Shown here: piece after piece, positions 1 to 7,592 of the stretch
How the letters are laid out: every line of letters starts with the position of its first letter
Numbering within the stretch: the first letter of the stretch is position 1
Assembly: GCA_040235375.1 (NCBI GenBank)
Contig: JBECKQ010000446.1
Coordinates: 1 to 37,002 of the forward strand
Reading direction: 5' to 3'
Source of the DNA: JBECKQ01 sp040235375
GTDB lineage: Bacteria; Planctomycetota; Phycisphaerae; UBA1845
Length of the DNA: 37,002 bases
Translations under genes and position numbers: made by a program
The notes under the pieces: model-generated
Databases searched by the model: none
Seen by the model: only the letters and a program-made list of their open reading frames with translations
What the model was told of the DNA's origin: nothing

Positions 1-546
1 GTGCTGAAGCCACTGCTGGACAAGAAGGCGGACGATCTGCCCGCATCGGTCATGCGCGCCGCGGCGCGCTGCCAGCTCGCTCTGCATCGGACGGAAACGG
101 CGAAGATGACGCTCCAGAAGCTTGCCGAGCGCGATCCGAACGACATCACTACGTGGCTTCTGTTCGCCCAGGCAGGCATCGCGACGGACGATCTGCCGAC
201 GATCCAGGTCGGCGTGGCAAACATGCGCCGCCTGTCGCCGGACACTCCGCAAGTGCCGCTGCTCGAAGCCTACGAGCGCGTTCAGTCCGGCGATCTGGAT
301 GGTGCCGAGCGTGCGTTGGAGAAGCTCCTTACCGCCGGGGGCAGCAATGTTCTCGCCCACTGCATGCTGGGAGACATCGCCGAACGGCGCGGCCACAACG
401 ACATCGCGGAGAGTCATTACAAGGCGGCGCTGGAGCTGGATCCTGCGTCGCAATGGGCCAGGAGCGCGCTGGCCAGACTCGCCGCGGACCATCAGCAGGC
501 CTCGCGCTCCCGCGGGCCTGACGGCGCGACTGCAACGGGATCGTGA
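1..546 (+). CDS. TPR-repeat protein, 5' end cut by window
   Basis: The frame is open from the first base, so the true start probably lies upstream and only the C-terminal 181 residues are visible. Helix pairs follow the tetratricopeptide pattern: small and aromatic residues alternate, and the clearest repeat, near residues 118-150, has an A-x-S-H-Y-K-A-A-L-E-L-D-P ending. TPR proteins are scaffolds for protein contacts. The stop lies 4 bases before the STAS gene, and the type II secretion/pilus ATPase and platform genes follow, so a role in assembling or regulating that machine is reasonable inference. The last 20 residues are polar and low in complexity. No catalytic domain is visible. Confidence 0.75.
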   Translation: MLKPLLDKKADDLPASVMRAAARCQLALHRTETAKMTLQKLAERDPNDITTWLLFAQAGIATDDLPTIQVGVANMRRLSPDTPQVPLLEAYERVQSGDLDGAERALEKLLTAGGSNVLAHCMLGDIAERRGHNDIAESHYKAALELDPASQWARSALARLAADHQQASRSRGPDGATATGS

Positions 547-550
547 CGCC

Positions 551-883
551 ATGACGAAACTCACCCAGCACGGCGACGTGTGCGTCCTGGCGATCGAGGG
601 CGAGCTGAACAAGACGACGGCCGGCCAGTTCCGCCAACTGGTTGACGAATGCCAGCAGAAGGACGCCCGCGACTTCATCGTGGACTTCACCGACTGCACG
701 GGTGTGGACAGCGCTGCGTTGGAAATGCTCACCCAGCTCAAACGCGAATGCGAGGAACGACTGGGCATGTGCCGTCTGTGCATGCTCAGCGACACGCTGG
801 AGAAGATCCTCGAGATGACGCGGCTCGATGGCGAGTTGGAGGCGAGTACGACGGTGGAGGAGGCCCTCGCGGCGCTGAGATAG
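551..883 (+). CDS. STAS-domain protein (anti-sigma factor antagonist-like)
   Basis: A 110-residue protein made only of a STAS domain. It opens with a beta strand (V-C-V-L-A-I-E-G-E-L) and carries the D-F-T-D-C-T-G-V-D-S segment, in which D53-S54 matches the phosphorylatable Asp-Ser of SpoIIAA/RsbV-type antagonists. In that family a partner kinase phosphorylates the serine to switch binding. No anti-sigma kinase or sigma factor is adjacent. The gene instead sits between a TPR gene and a GspE/PilB ATPase, with 4-base and 14-base gaps, so it may act as a regulatory partner of the secretion/pilus apparatus (inference). The ATG at 551 was chosen because the fold begins directly after it. Confidence 0.8.
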   Translation: MTKLTQHGDVCVLAIEGELNKTTAGQFRQLVDECQQKDARDFIVDFTDCTGVDSAALEMLTQLKRECEERLGMCRLCMLSDTLEKILEMTRLDGELEASTTVEEALAALR

Positions 884-897
884 CCGGACGAGAGAGA

Positions 898-2598
898 ATG
901 AGCGAGGCAACGAAGACAATCCGACTGGGCGACGCGCTCGTCGAGCGCGGGCTGATTACGCTCCAGCAGGTAGAAGAGGCCATCGCCGTACAGCAGAAAG
1001 ATGGGCGGCGCCGCCTGCTCGGCGAGATTCTCGTCGAGCTGAATTTCTGCACGGAAGAGCATCTTGTCGAGGCCCTGGCCGACGCGTACGGTGTTCCCTT
1101 TGCCCGGATAACTCCCAGGCTGGTCGATCCGGGCGTCCTGAGCACGCTGCCGCGCGACTTCATCGAGGGACGCGACGTGCTCCCGCTTTTCAAGGTGGAT
1201 GGCGTGCTCACCGTCGCGGTGACGGAGCTTGCCAACATGTTCCTGGCCGAGGAGATCGGACAGGCGGCCGGCTGCAGCATCCAGATCGTCGCCGCCCTGG
1301 CGAAAGACATACGGGCGACGCTCGAGCGGCTGGCGCCGGATGACGCGGCCGTCAGCTTCGAATCGCTCTTCGAGGAGGCAACGGCCGAAGGGTCCGGCAA
1401 GCGGTTGGGCGATTCACGCGCTGACATGGATGACCAGGACAGCGATTCGCCGGTCGTCCAACTGGTCAACCATGCGATCCACAGCGCGATCCGCGAAGGG
1501 GCGAGCGATATCCATTTCGAGCCGGACGAGGATGAATTCCGCATTCGCTACCGCGTCGACGGGCAGCTCATCGAGAAAATCCATCCGCCGTCGCGGATGC
1601 AGGCCACAATCATCGCCCGCATCAAGATCATGGCGGGCATGGACATTTCCGAGCGACGCCTGCCGCAGGACGGGGCCATTCGCGTGACCTCGCGCGGCAA
1701 TCCGGTGGATCTGCGCGTCTCGACCCTGCCGAACAAGTTCGGCGAGAAGGCCGTGCTGCGCATCATCGACAACCGCAACTCGCTCATCAGCCTCGAGGGG
1801 CTCCGCGTGCCCAAGGAGATTCACGAGTCTTTCATTCGGCTGTGCGCCCAGCCTTACGGCATCATCCTCGTCACCGGTCCGACCGGCAGCGGCAAGAGCA
1901 CCACGCTGTACGCGATGCTCAGCCAGATCAACGCGCCGGAGGTGAACATCTGCACGGTCGAGGACCCGATCGAATTCAACCTGAAGGGCATCAACCAGTT
2001 CCAGGTGCACGACAAGATCGGCCTGTCGTTTGCGGCCGTGCTCCGCACGCTGCTGCGGCAGGACCCGGACGTGATCATGGTCGGCGAAATCCGCGATCCG
2101 ACGACGGCGGCCATCGCCGTCCAGGCAGCGCTGACCGGTCACCTCGTGCTTTCGACGCTGCACACGAACGATTCGGCCGGAGCCATCACCCGGCTTCAGA
2201 ACCTCGCCATCGAGCCGTACCTGGTCAGCGCCGCCCTCGTCGGCATTGTTGCCCAGCGGCTCGTACGTCGGGTGTGTCCGGACTGCGCCACGATGGTGAA
2301 GCCCGAGCCGAATATCCTGCACGCCGCCGAGCGGGCGGGCGTTTCGTTGGAGAAGGTGTCGCGCGGCCGGGGCTGCTCGACGTGCAACCAGACGGGCTTC
2401 AAGGGGCGGATGGGCATCTACGAGGTGCTGATCCCAGATGACGAGATGCGCGACGCCATCGCCTCCGGCGCGAACCTCGGCAAGCTGCGTCAGCTCGCCC
2501 GCGCAAGCGGCATGAGGACTCTGTTCGAGTACGGGGTGGAGAAGGTGCGTGACGGAGAGACCACGATGGAGGAGGTCCTCCGTGTGACCTGCAGTTGA
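898..2598 (+). CDS. Type II secretion / type IV pilus assembly ATPase (GspE/PilB family)
   Basis: A 566-residue cytoplasmic hexameric ATPase of the kind that powers pseudopilus or pilus extension. An N-terminal MshEN/GspE-N domain (about residues 1-150) is followed by the RecA-like motor. The Walker A motif G-P-T-G-S-G-K-S-T has its lysine at 333, the Walker B region D-P-D-V-I-M-V-G-E has its glutamate at 397, and the zinc-binding tetracysteine is C460, C463, C493 and C496. The tetracysteine separates GspE/PilB from PilT retraction ATPases. ATG 898 is preferred because the conserved N-terminal domain starts there. GspF follows after 21 bases. No pilin or secretin gene is in the window, so secretion and pilus roles cannot be told apart. 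Confidence 0.93.
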   Translation: MSEATKTIRLGDALVERGLITLQQVEEAIAVQQKDGRRRLLGEILVELNFCTEEHLVEALADAYGVPFARITPRLVDPGVLSTLPRDFIEGRDVLPLFKVDGVLTVAVTELANMFLAEEIGQAAGCSIQIVAALAKDIRATLERLAPDDAAVSFESLFEEATAEGSGKRLGDSRADMDDQDSDSPVVQLVNHAIHSAIREGASDIHFEPDEDEFRIRYRVDGQLIEKIHPPSRMQATIIARIKIMAGMDISERRLPQDGAIRVTSRGNPVDLRVSTLPNKFGEKAVLRIIDNRNSLISLEGLRVPKEIHESFIRLCAQPYGIILVTGPTGSGKSTTLYAMLSQINAPEVNICTVEDPIEFNLKGINQFQVHDKIGLSFAAVLRTLLRQDPDVIMVGEIRDPTTAAIAVQAALTGHLVLSTLHTNDSAGAITRLQNLAIEPYLVSAALVGIVAQRLVRRVCPDCATMVKPEPNILHAAERAGVSLEKVSRGRGCSTCNQTGFKGRMGIYEVLIPDDEMRDAIASGANLGKLRQLARASGMRTLFEYGVEKVRDGETTMEEVLRVTCS

Positions 2599-2619
2599 TG
2601 CTGTCTGCGAGATCAGGGC

Positions 2620-3837
2620 ATGCCCCGTTACGACTACACGGCGCGGAACTCCAAGGGTGAACCGATCGACGGCGTCATCAGCGCGGCGACACCGACCGAC
2701 GCCGCCAGGCTCCTGCGCACCGACGGCAAGTATCTCGTCCGCATCAGCGAGCTGGTTGAATCGGTCGAGCCGGCCGTCACGCGGATCGCGCTCAGCAAAC
2801 GCGTCAAAGCCGAAGAGGTCATTTTCTTCGCCTCGCAGATGGCGGTGATGGTGGACACCGGCGTGGCGATCACTGAAGCGCTCGAGGGCATCATCGAGCA
2901 GACGGAGTCGCCGGCCTTTCGCGGCGTGCTGGAGAAAGTCTACCTGGACGTGCAGACGGGCACGCCGTTGTCGACGGCCCTGGCCAAGCACCCCAAGGCG
3001 TTCAGGCCGCTGCTCATCAGTCTGGTGCAGGCGTCGGAAGCCTCGGGCAAGCTGGGACAGATGCTGGATCGCGCCGGGGCCTACCTGGGCCAGCAGCGCG
3101 AGACGCGCAAGAAGGTCACCGGCGCCTTGATCTACCCTGCGTTCCTGATGTTCATGTCCATCGGCGTGGTCATCTTCCTGCTCACGTTTCTCATGCCGAA
3201 GTTCGCCGGCATCTACGCCGGCCGGGACCAACTGCTGCCGACGCCGACGAAGATCCTGCTGGCGGTCAGCGGCTGGATATCGGCCAACTGGATCTGGTGC
3301 GTGGCCGCCATCGTCGTGATCGGCGGCGGGGGGATCACCTTTTTGATGTCCTCGCGCGGCAAGCGGCCGGTCCACTGGCTGATGCTGCACCTGCCGCTAT
3401 TGGGCGGCCTGTTCCGCAAAACCTACCTGACGCGTTCGCTGCGGACGCTGGGCACGTTGACCGAGGCCGGCGTGGCCATGCTCGACGCGGTGGGTATCAC
3501 GCGGAACGTCGTCGGCAATCGGCACTTTCAGGCGATGTGGGACGAGGTGGACGCCCGCGTGCAGGTCGGCGAGCAGTTGAGCGCCCCGCTGGAATCCAGT
3601 TGGCTCATGCCGCGGTCGATCACGCAGATGATCCGCGCCGGCGAGCGCAGCGGTCAGCTTGCGCTGGTGCTGAACCGCGTGTGCGACTTCCTGGATCAGG
3701 ACCTCGACCGGACGATCAAGCGCGTCACGCAGATGATCGAGCCGATCATGATCGTCGTGATGGGCGGCATCGTGGGCAGTATTGCCATCGCTCTGCTGCT
3801 GCCGATCTTCACGATTTCCCGCGTCATGTCGCACTGA
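2620..3837 (+). CDS. Type II secretion / type IV pilus inner-membrane platform protein (GspF/PilC family)
   Basis: A 405-residue inner-membrane platform protein, the usual family length. It begins M-P-R-Y-D-Y-T-A-R-N, typical of GspF/PilC, and has two repeated cytoplasmic helical T2SSF domains (about residues 65-190 and 265-390). Three hydrophobic segments lie near 167-190, 222-245 and 376-400. The repeat signature is visible as Q-M-A-V-M-V-D-T-G in the first copy and as R-T-L-G-T-L-T-E-A-G-V in the second. The protein couples the ATPase encoded just upstream to the growing pseudopilus. The two genes are co-directional with a short gap and surely share a transcript. Confidence 0.93.
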   Translation: MPRYDYTARNSKGEPIDGVISAATPTDAARLLRTDGKYLVRISELVESVEPAVTRIALSKRVKAEEVIFFASQMAVMVDTGVAITEALEGIIEQTESPAFRGVLEKVYLDVQTGTPLSTALAKHPKAFRPLLISLVQASEASGKLGQMLDRAGAYLGQQRETRKKVTGALIYPAFLMFMSIGVVIFLLTFLMPKFAGIYAGRDQLLPTPTKILLAVSGWISANWIWCVAAIVVIGGGGITFLMSSRGKRPVHWLMLHLPLLGGLFRKTYLTRSLRTLGTLTEAGVAMLDAVGITRNVVGNRHFQAMWDEVDARVQVGEQLSAPLESSWLMPRSITQMIRAGERSGQLALVLNRVCDFLDQDLDRTIKRVTQMIEPIMIVVMGGIVGSIAIALLLPIFTISRVMSH

Positions 3838-3922
3838 GCGGGCCGTCGCGCAGGCGGTTACCCTTTCCATCGCCGGCGCTGGCCGGTAAATAGGAGCCAA
3901 TCGGCACGGGGATGAATTCGCC

Positions 3923-4858
3923 ATGTGGCTCCTCGGTATCCTTGCACTGGTCTGTCTGCTGAGTCTTCTGGCCGCGCCGGCGGTCGCTTACTGGCGCGTA
4001 CCGAGGGCCGAGCGGTGCGGCGCGCGGGGCCATGTCAGATGCCTCGTGCGGCGCTACTACATTATCGTGGCGGTCGCATTCGCGACGTTCGGCATGCCTT
4101 TGATCCTCAATGCCCTCGGGCCAGATCTTCAGGGCGGTATCAGTGACGGTCTGATCTGGATTTCTATCGTCGGGGCGATTTGTCTGCTGGCGTTTGTGGC
4201 TCTCGGGCCGCTTGTTGCCGCGGACGTGACTGCGACCACACGAGTGCAAACGGCGGGCGGCAGACTGTACTGCCAGCATTGCGGTTACAATCTGAGCGGC
4301 AATCCGAGCAGTGTGTGTCCGGAGTGCGGCGGCCCGGGAGGAGCGGATGCCGCCGACGTGCCGCGGCTGCGACAACGGATCCGGTTCTATCCATGGCGGC
4401 GCGTGGCTGGTTACTGGTTTGTTTTTCCCCTTGTCTTGGCGGTCTACTGCTGTTACACGGAAACGGAATGGTACTATTATTGTCCGGAGTGCGCCGCGCG
4501 CCGGACGCGGACGATCTACGCGATCGAGACGCCCTTTCAGCGAACGGACCTTTTTCGCCTCAAAGGGCAGATGCGAGTAGTCCACAACCCGCTGACGGAA
4601 TACCTGAACCCAGAAGGACGCTGTGCGCACAACTGGACCGGCTACCTGACCCGCAAAGCTGACTTTGCGGGGGTGGTCTGGATGGGACGACACGATCCGA
4701 CCGCGTGCCGCGCCGCATCGCAGCCGGATTTCGGTCAATTCATTGCAGAGCATCCCGGTATACTCGATCGCATCAGATCGTCGCTCCACAACCGGCTGGC
4801 GGATCTCGACTGGGTTTTCGACGAATACATCGACTGGTACGAGGCCAGCCATCCTTGA
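3923..4858 (+). CDS. Membrane protein with internal zinc ribbon, unknown function
   Basis: A 311-residue protein. The N-terminal half has about three hydrophobic segments (residues 1-22, 47-65 and 73-97). A cytosolic zinc ribbon of the form C-Q-H-C-G-Y-N-L…C-P-E-C-G follows near residues 114-136, and another hydrophobic segment near 160-175. The soluble C-terminal region holds a second C-P-E-C pair (Y-Y-Y-C-P-E-C-A). Multi-helix proteins with a C-x-x-C-G-Y-x-L ribbon are a recurrent unassigned type in Phycisphaerae, which is my main taxonomic clue. Function is unknown; metal-dependent folding or nucleic acid/protein contact are possibilities only. A hairpin terminator directly after the stop closes the transcript. 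Confidence 0.75.
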   Translation: MWLLGILALVCLLSLLAAPAVAYWRVPRAERCGARGHVRCLVRRYYIIVAVAFATFGMPLILNALGPDLQGGISDGLIWISIVGAICLLAFVALGPLVAADVTATTRVQTAGGRLYCQHCGYNLSGNPSSVCPECGGPGGADAADVPRLRQRIRFYPWRRVAGYWFVFPLVLAVYCCYTETEWYYYCPECAARRTRTIYAIETPFQRTDLFRLKGQMRVVHNPLTEYLNPEGRCAHNWTGYLTRKADFAGVVWMGRHDPTACRAASQPDFGQFIAEHPGILDRIRSSLHNRLADLDWVFDEYIDWYEASHP

Positions 4859-4874
4859 CCGGCCGGGCGCCCGG

Positions 4875-4906
4875 CGCCGCGGGTGGGGACCGCGCGGCGT
4901 TTTTTT
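4875..4906 (+). terminator. Rho-independent terminator
   Basis: The arms CGCCGCG (4875-4881) and CGCGGCG (4893-4899) form a 7-bp GC stem followed at once by seven T residues (4900-4906). It starts 17 bases after the zinc-ribbon gene stop and precedes a promoter-like pair, so it marks a transcription unit boundary. Confidence 0.75.
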
Positions 4907-4907
4907 G

Positions 4908-4936
4908 TTGAACGGAGCCCGGCACGCGATTACGAT
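4908..4936 (+). promoter_or_regulatory. Candidate sigma-70 promoter for the LysM lipoprotein gene
   Basis: TTGAAC at 4908-4913 and TACGAT at 4931-4936 are separated by exactly 17 bases. Each matches the consensus at four of six positions. The pair lies just after a terminator and upstream of a strong ribosome site. This is a sequence match only. Confidence 0.45.
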
Positions 4937-4973
4937 GGGCCGCACGTGGTCTTGCGCTAACGCTAACCCAGAC

Positions 4974-4980
4974 AGGAGGT
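4974..4980 (+). promoter_or_regulatory. Strong ribosome binding site AGGAGGT
   Basis: A near-perfect Shine-Dalgarno sequence seven bases before ATG 4988. It fixes the start of the LysM lipoprotein and is far stronger than most sites in the window. Confidence 0.8.
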
Positions 4981-4987
4981 CGACGAT

Positions 4988-5377
4988 ATGCAACGGAGTG
5001 CTGCATTCCTCTTCGCTGTGGCCGCGATGTTCGTGCTGGGCGGCTGCAACGACAAGAAAAAAGACATGCAGACCGAGCCGGAGAAGGACGCGTATACGGC
5101 GTACAACGACGATTCGCTGACGTACGAAGAGCCTTCGAACAGCTACTACGCGCCGGAGACGGCCAGCGTGGCGCCCGCCGCGCAGGCGACTCCCGCCGCG
5201 CAGCCGGCACCCGCCGCCACGCGGACGCACGTGGTCGCCAAGGGCGAAACGCTCAACAGCATCGCCCGCATGTACTACAGCGACCAGTCCAAGTGGCGGC
5301 AGATCTACGAGGCCAACCGGGGCACCCTGACGGACCCGAATCGCCTGCGCATCGGCCAGGAACTGGTGATTCCGTAG
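4988..5377 (+). CDS. LysM-domain lipoprotein
   Basis: A 129-residue exported protein. The signal peptide (residues 1-19) ends in the lipobox L-G-G-C, with the lipidated cysteine at 20. A charged segment and then an Ala/Pro-rich linker (about 40-78) lead to one C-terminal LysM domain (about 80-129: T-H-V-V-A-K-G-E-T-L…I-G-Q-E-L-V-I-P). LysM binds N-acetylglucosamine-containing glycans such as peptidoglycan, so this is likely a lipid-anchored, wall-binding protein of the outer or inner membrane. No catalytic domain is present. It has its own promoter candidate and strong ribosome site. RecG begins 136 bases downstream or less. Confidence 0.87.
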   Translation: MQRSAAFLFAVAAMFVLGGCNDKKKDMQTEPEKDAYTAYNDDSLTYEEPSNSYYAPETASVAPAAQATPAAQPAPAATRTHVVAKGETLNSIARMYYSDQSKWRQIYEANRGTLTDPNRLRIGQELVIP

Positions 5378-5513
5378 GCCGGTTGGAAGCGTGAACGGCC
5401 CGGAAGCCGCGTCTCGCGTTGGCAGTGACGGGAAAGTGCCGGCTCGGACCAGTAGATTGGCCGGTGCACACCCCTGTCTTGCCCGCCGCGCAGTGCTGTT
5501 GTACCGTCGCACC

Positions 5514-7589
5514 GTGCCCACAGTCTCACTCGACACGCCGGTTCAGTACGTCGGGGGCGTCGGCCCGCGCCGTGCGGAGCAGTTCAAAGCGCTCGGGATC
5601 GAATCGGTCGCCGATCTGCTCGAGCACCTGCCGTTCCGCTACGAATTGAGACCGAAATCGCAGCCGATCGGCCACCTGGTCGAAGGCGAGACGGCCACGA
5701 TCGTCGGCCGGGTGAACCGCGTTGCCTCACGCGGCGGATTCTCGCGACCTTCGATCATCGCCGATGTCGTCGACGCCACGGGCCAGTGCCGGGCGCGCTG
5801 GTTCAACGCCCCCTACGTTCGCGATCAGCTTCGCGTCGGCGATACCATCCGGCTGACCGGCAAGGTGACGTCGGACGAACGCCGTGGCGTGTTCGTCAAT
5901 CCTTCGTTCCGCGTGATTCCTGACACCGACGACCCGTTTGGAAATGACCGCGACGAGTGGGTGCCGGTTTATCCGGCCACGGGAGCGCTGCCCAGCGCGA
6001 CCATCGCGCGCATCGTGCGCGGCGCGTTGGATAGCGCGCTGGACGTCGTATCGGACCCTGTGCCCCAGCGCCTGCGTGCGAAACGAGAGTTACCGCCGAG
6101 GCGTACGGCCATCGCCCGGTGCCATCAACCGGTGCAGGAGGCCGACGCGACGGTCGCCCGACGCCGGCTCGCGTACGACGAGCTTCTGATGCTGCAAGCG
6201 GGCATGCAGATGCGGCGCCGGCGGCGGTCGCTGGCCACCAACGCTCCGGCCATTGTCACGACGGCCAAGTATGACGAACGCATCCGCGCTCGATTGCCGT
6301 TCAAGCTCACGCCCGGACAGGAGCGCGCCGTGCACGAGATTGCAGCGGAACTGGCGGCAACGCGGCCGATGGCGCGGTTGCTCCAGGGCGACGTGGGGGC
6401 CGGCAAGACGGCCGTGGCCGTATATGCGGCGCTCGCCACCGTGGCGAATCGCTTGCAGGTCGCGATTCTCTCGCCGACGGAGGTGCTGGCCCGGCAGACT
6501 TTCGACAAGCTGCGCGGCTATCTTGAGGGCAGCCAGGTTCGCATCGAGCTGTTCGTCGGCGGCATGGCGAAGTCCGCGCGCGACGAGCTTCTGGCGAAGC
6601 TGAGGAAGGGCGAGACCGACATCGTCGTCGGCACGCACGCACTGATTGAGAAGGACGTGCAGTTTCGGGCTCCCGGCCTGGTCGTTGTCGATGAGCAGCA
6701 CCGCTTCGGCGTCGCCCAGCGACGCACGGTTCGGGCGAAGGGACGATCCGCTCACTACCTGGCAATGACGGCGACGCCGATCCCGCGGACGCTGGCCATG
6801 ACGCTCTACGGCGACCTCGACATCACGACGATCGACGGCCTGCCACCGGGCAGGCAGGAGATCACTACGCGGCTCGTCGGCGCACCGGAGTTTGACGGTG
6901 CGTGGTTGTTCGTGCGCGAGAGGCTGTCCGCCGGCGAGCAGGCGTACGTTGTCTGCCCCCTGGTCGAGGAGTCCGAGCAGCTCGACCTGGCCGCCGCAGC
7001 AACCGAGGCACAGCGGTTGCAGGACAAGGAGCTGGCCGGCTTCAAGGTCGGGCTGCTGCACGGGCGGATGCGCAGTGAAGAGAAAGCTGCGGCCGTCGAT
7101 GCGTTCCGGTCCGGCGACGTACGCGTGCTGGTCTCGACGACGGTGATCGAGGTCGGCGTGGACGTGCCCGACGCGACGGTCATGGTCATCGAGCACGCGG
7201 AGCGCTACGGGCTTTCGCAATTGCACCAGCTTCGCGGGCGGATCGGCCGCGGGGCGAAAGCCTCGTGGTGCCTGCTCATGAGCGATGTCGAGGCGGAGCG
7301 GTCCCGCGAGCGGCTGGCCATGCTCTGCTCGACGCAGGACGGCTTTCGCATCGCCGAGGCCGACCTGCTGATGCGGGGTCCGGGTGAGGTCATCGGGATG
7401 CGCCAGCACGGCCTGCCCATCTTCAAGGCGGCGGACCTGTCCCGCGATCTCGATCTGCTCCGCCAGGCACGAGATGACGCCGCGGAACTGCTGGCCATTG
7501 ATCCGGACCTGAACATGGCCGAACATATCGCCCTGCGGGAAGCGACATTGGCGCGGTTTCCCGATCTCGCCATTGCGACTGCGGAGTGA
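5514..7589 (+). CDS. recG: ATP-dependent DNA helicase RecG
   Basis: A 691-residue RecG, close to the usual length of about 690. It has the N-terminal wedge region with helix-hairpin-helix-like L-D-T-P-V-Q-Y-V-G-G-V-G-P, an OB fold (about 55-150), and helicase motif I G-D-V-G-A-G-K-T (K298). Motif II is D-E-Q-H (393-396), and the C-terminal helicase lobe has motif VI H-Q-L-R-G-R-I-G-R-G. RecG remodels stalled replication forks and branched DNA. I chose GTG 5514 because similarity to the family begins right after it. An in-frame GTG at 5391 would add 41 Arg/Ala-rich residues with no family look. The next gene starts three bases after the stop. Confidence 0.93.
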   Translation: MPTVSLDTPVQYVGGVGPRRAEQFKALGIESVADLLEHLPFRYELRPKSQPIGHLVEGETATIVGRVNRVASRGGFSRPSIIADVVDATGQCRARWFNAPYVRDQLRVGDTIRLTGKVTSDERRGVFVNPSFRVIPDTDDPFGNDRDEWVPVYPATGALPSATIARIVRGALDSALDVVSDPVPQRLRAKRELPPRRTAIARCHQPVQEADATVARRRLAYDELLMLQAGMQMRRRRRSLATNAPAIVTTAKYDERIRARLPFKLTPGQERAVHEIAAELAATRPMARLLQGDVGAGKTAVAVYAALATVANRLQVAILSPTEVLARQTFDKLRGYLEGSQVRIELFVGGMAKSARDELLAKLRKGETDIVVGTHALIEKDVQFRAPGLVVVDEQHRFGVAQRRTVRAKGRSAHYLAMTATPIPRTLAMTLYGDLDITTIDGLPPGRQEITTRLVGAPEFDGAWLFVRERLSAGEQAYVVCPLVEESEQLDLAAAATEAQRLQDKELAGFKVGLLHGRMRSEEKAAAVDAFRSGDVRVLVSTTVIEVGVDVPDATVMVIEHAERYGLSQLHQLRGRIGRGAKASWCLLMSDVEAERSRERLAMLCSTQDGFRIAEADLLMRGPGEVIGMRQHGLPIFKAADLSRDLDLLRQARDDAAELLAIDPDLNMAEHIALREATLARFPDLAIATAE

Positions 7590-7592
7590 ACG

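Noticed and set aside
1414..3390. Long minus-strand open frame opposite gspE and gspF
   Set aside because: It mirrors codon bias of the real genes and shows no motif or ribosome site.
5391..5513. Longer N-terminus for RecG from GTG 5391
   Set aside because: The extra 41 residues are Arg/Ala-rich and unlike the family, no good ribosome site precedes it, and the 691-residue form already has normal length.
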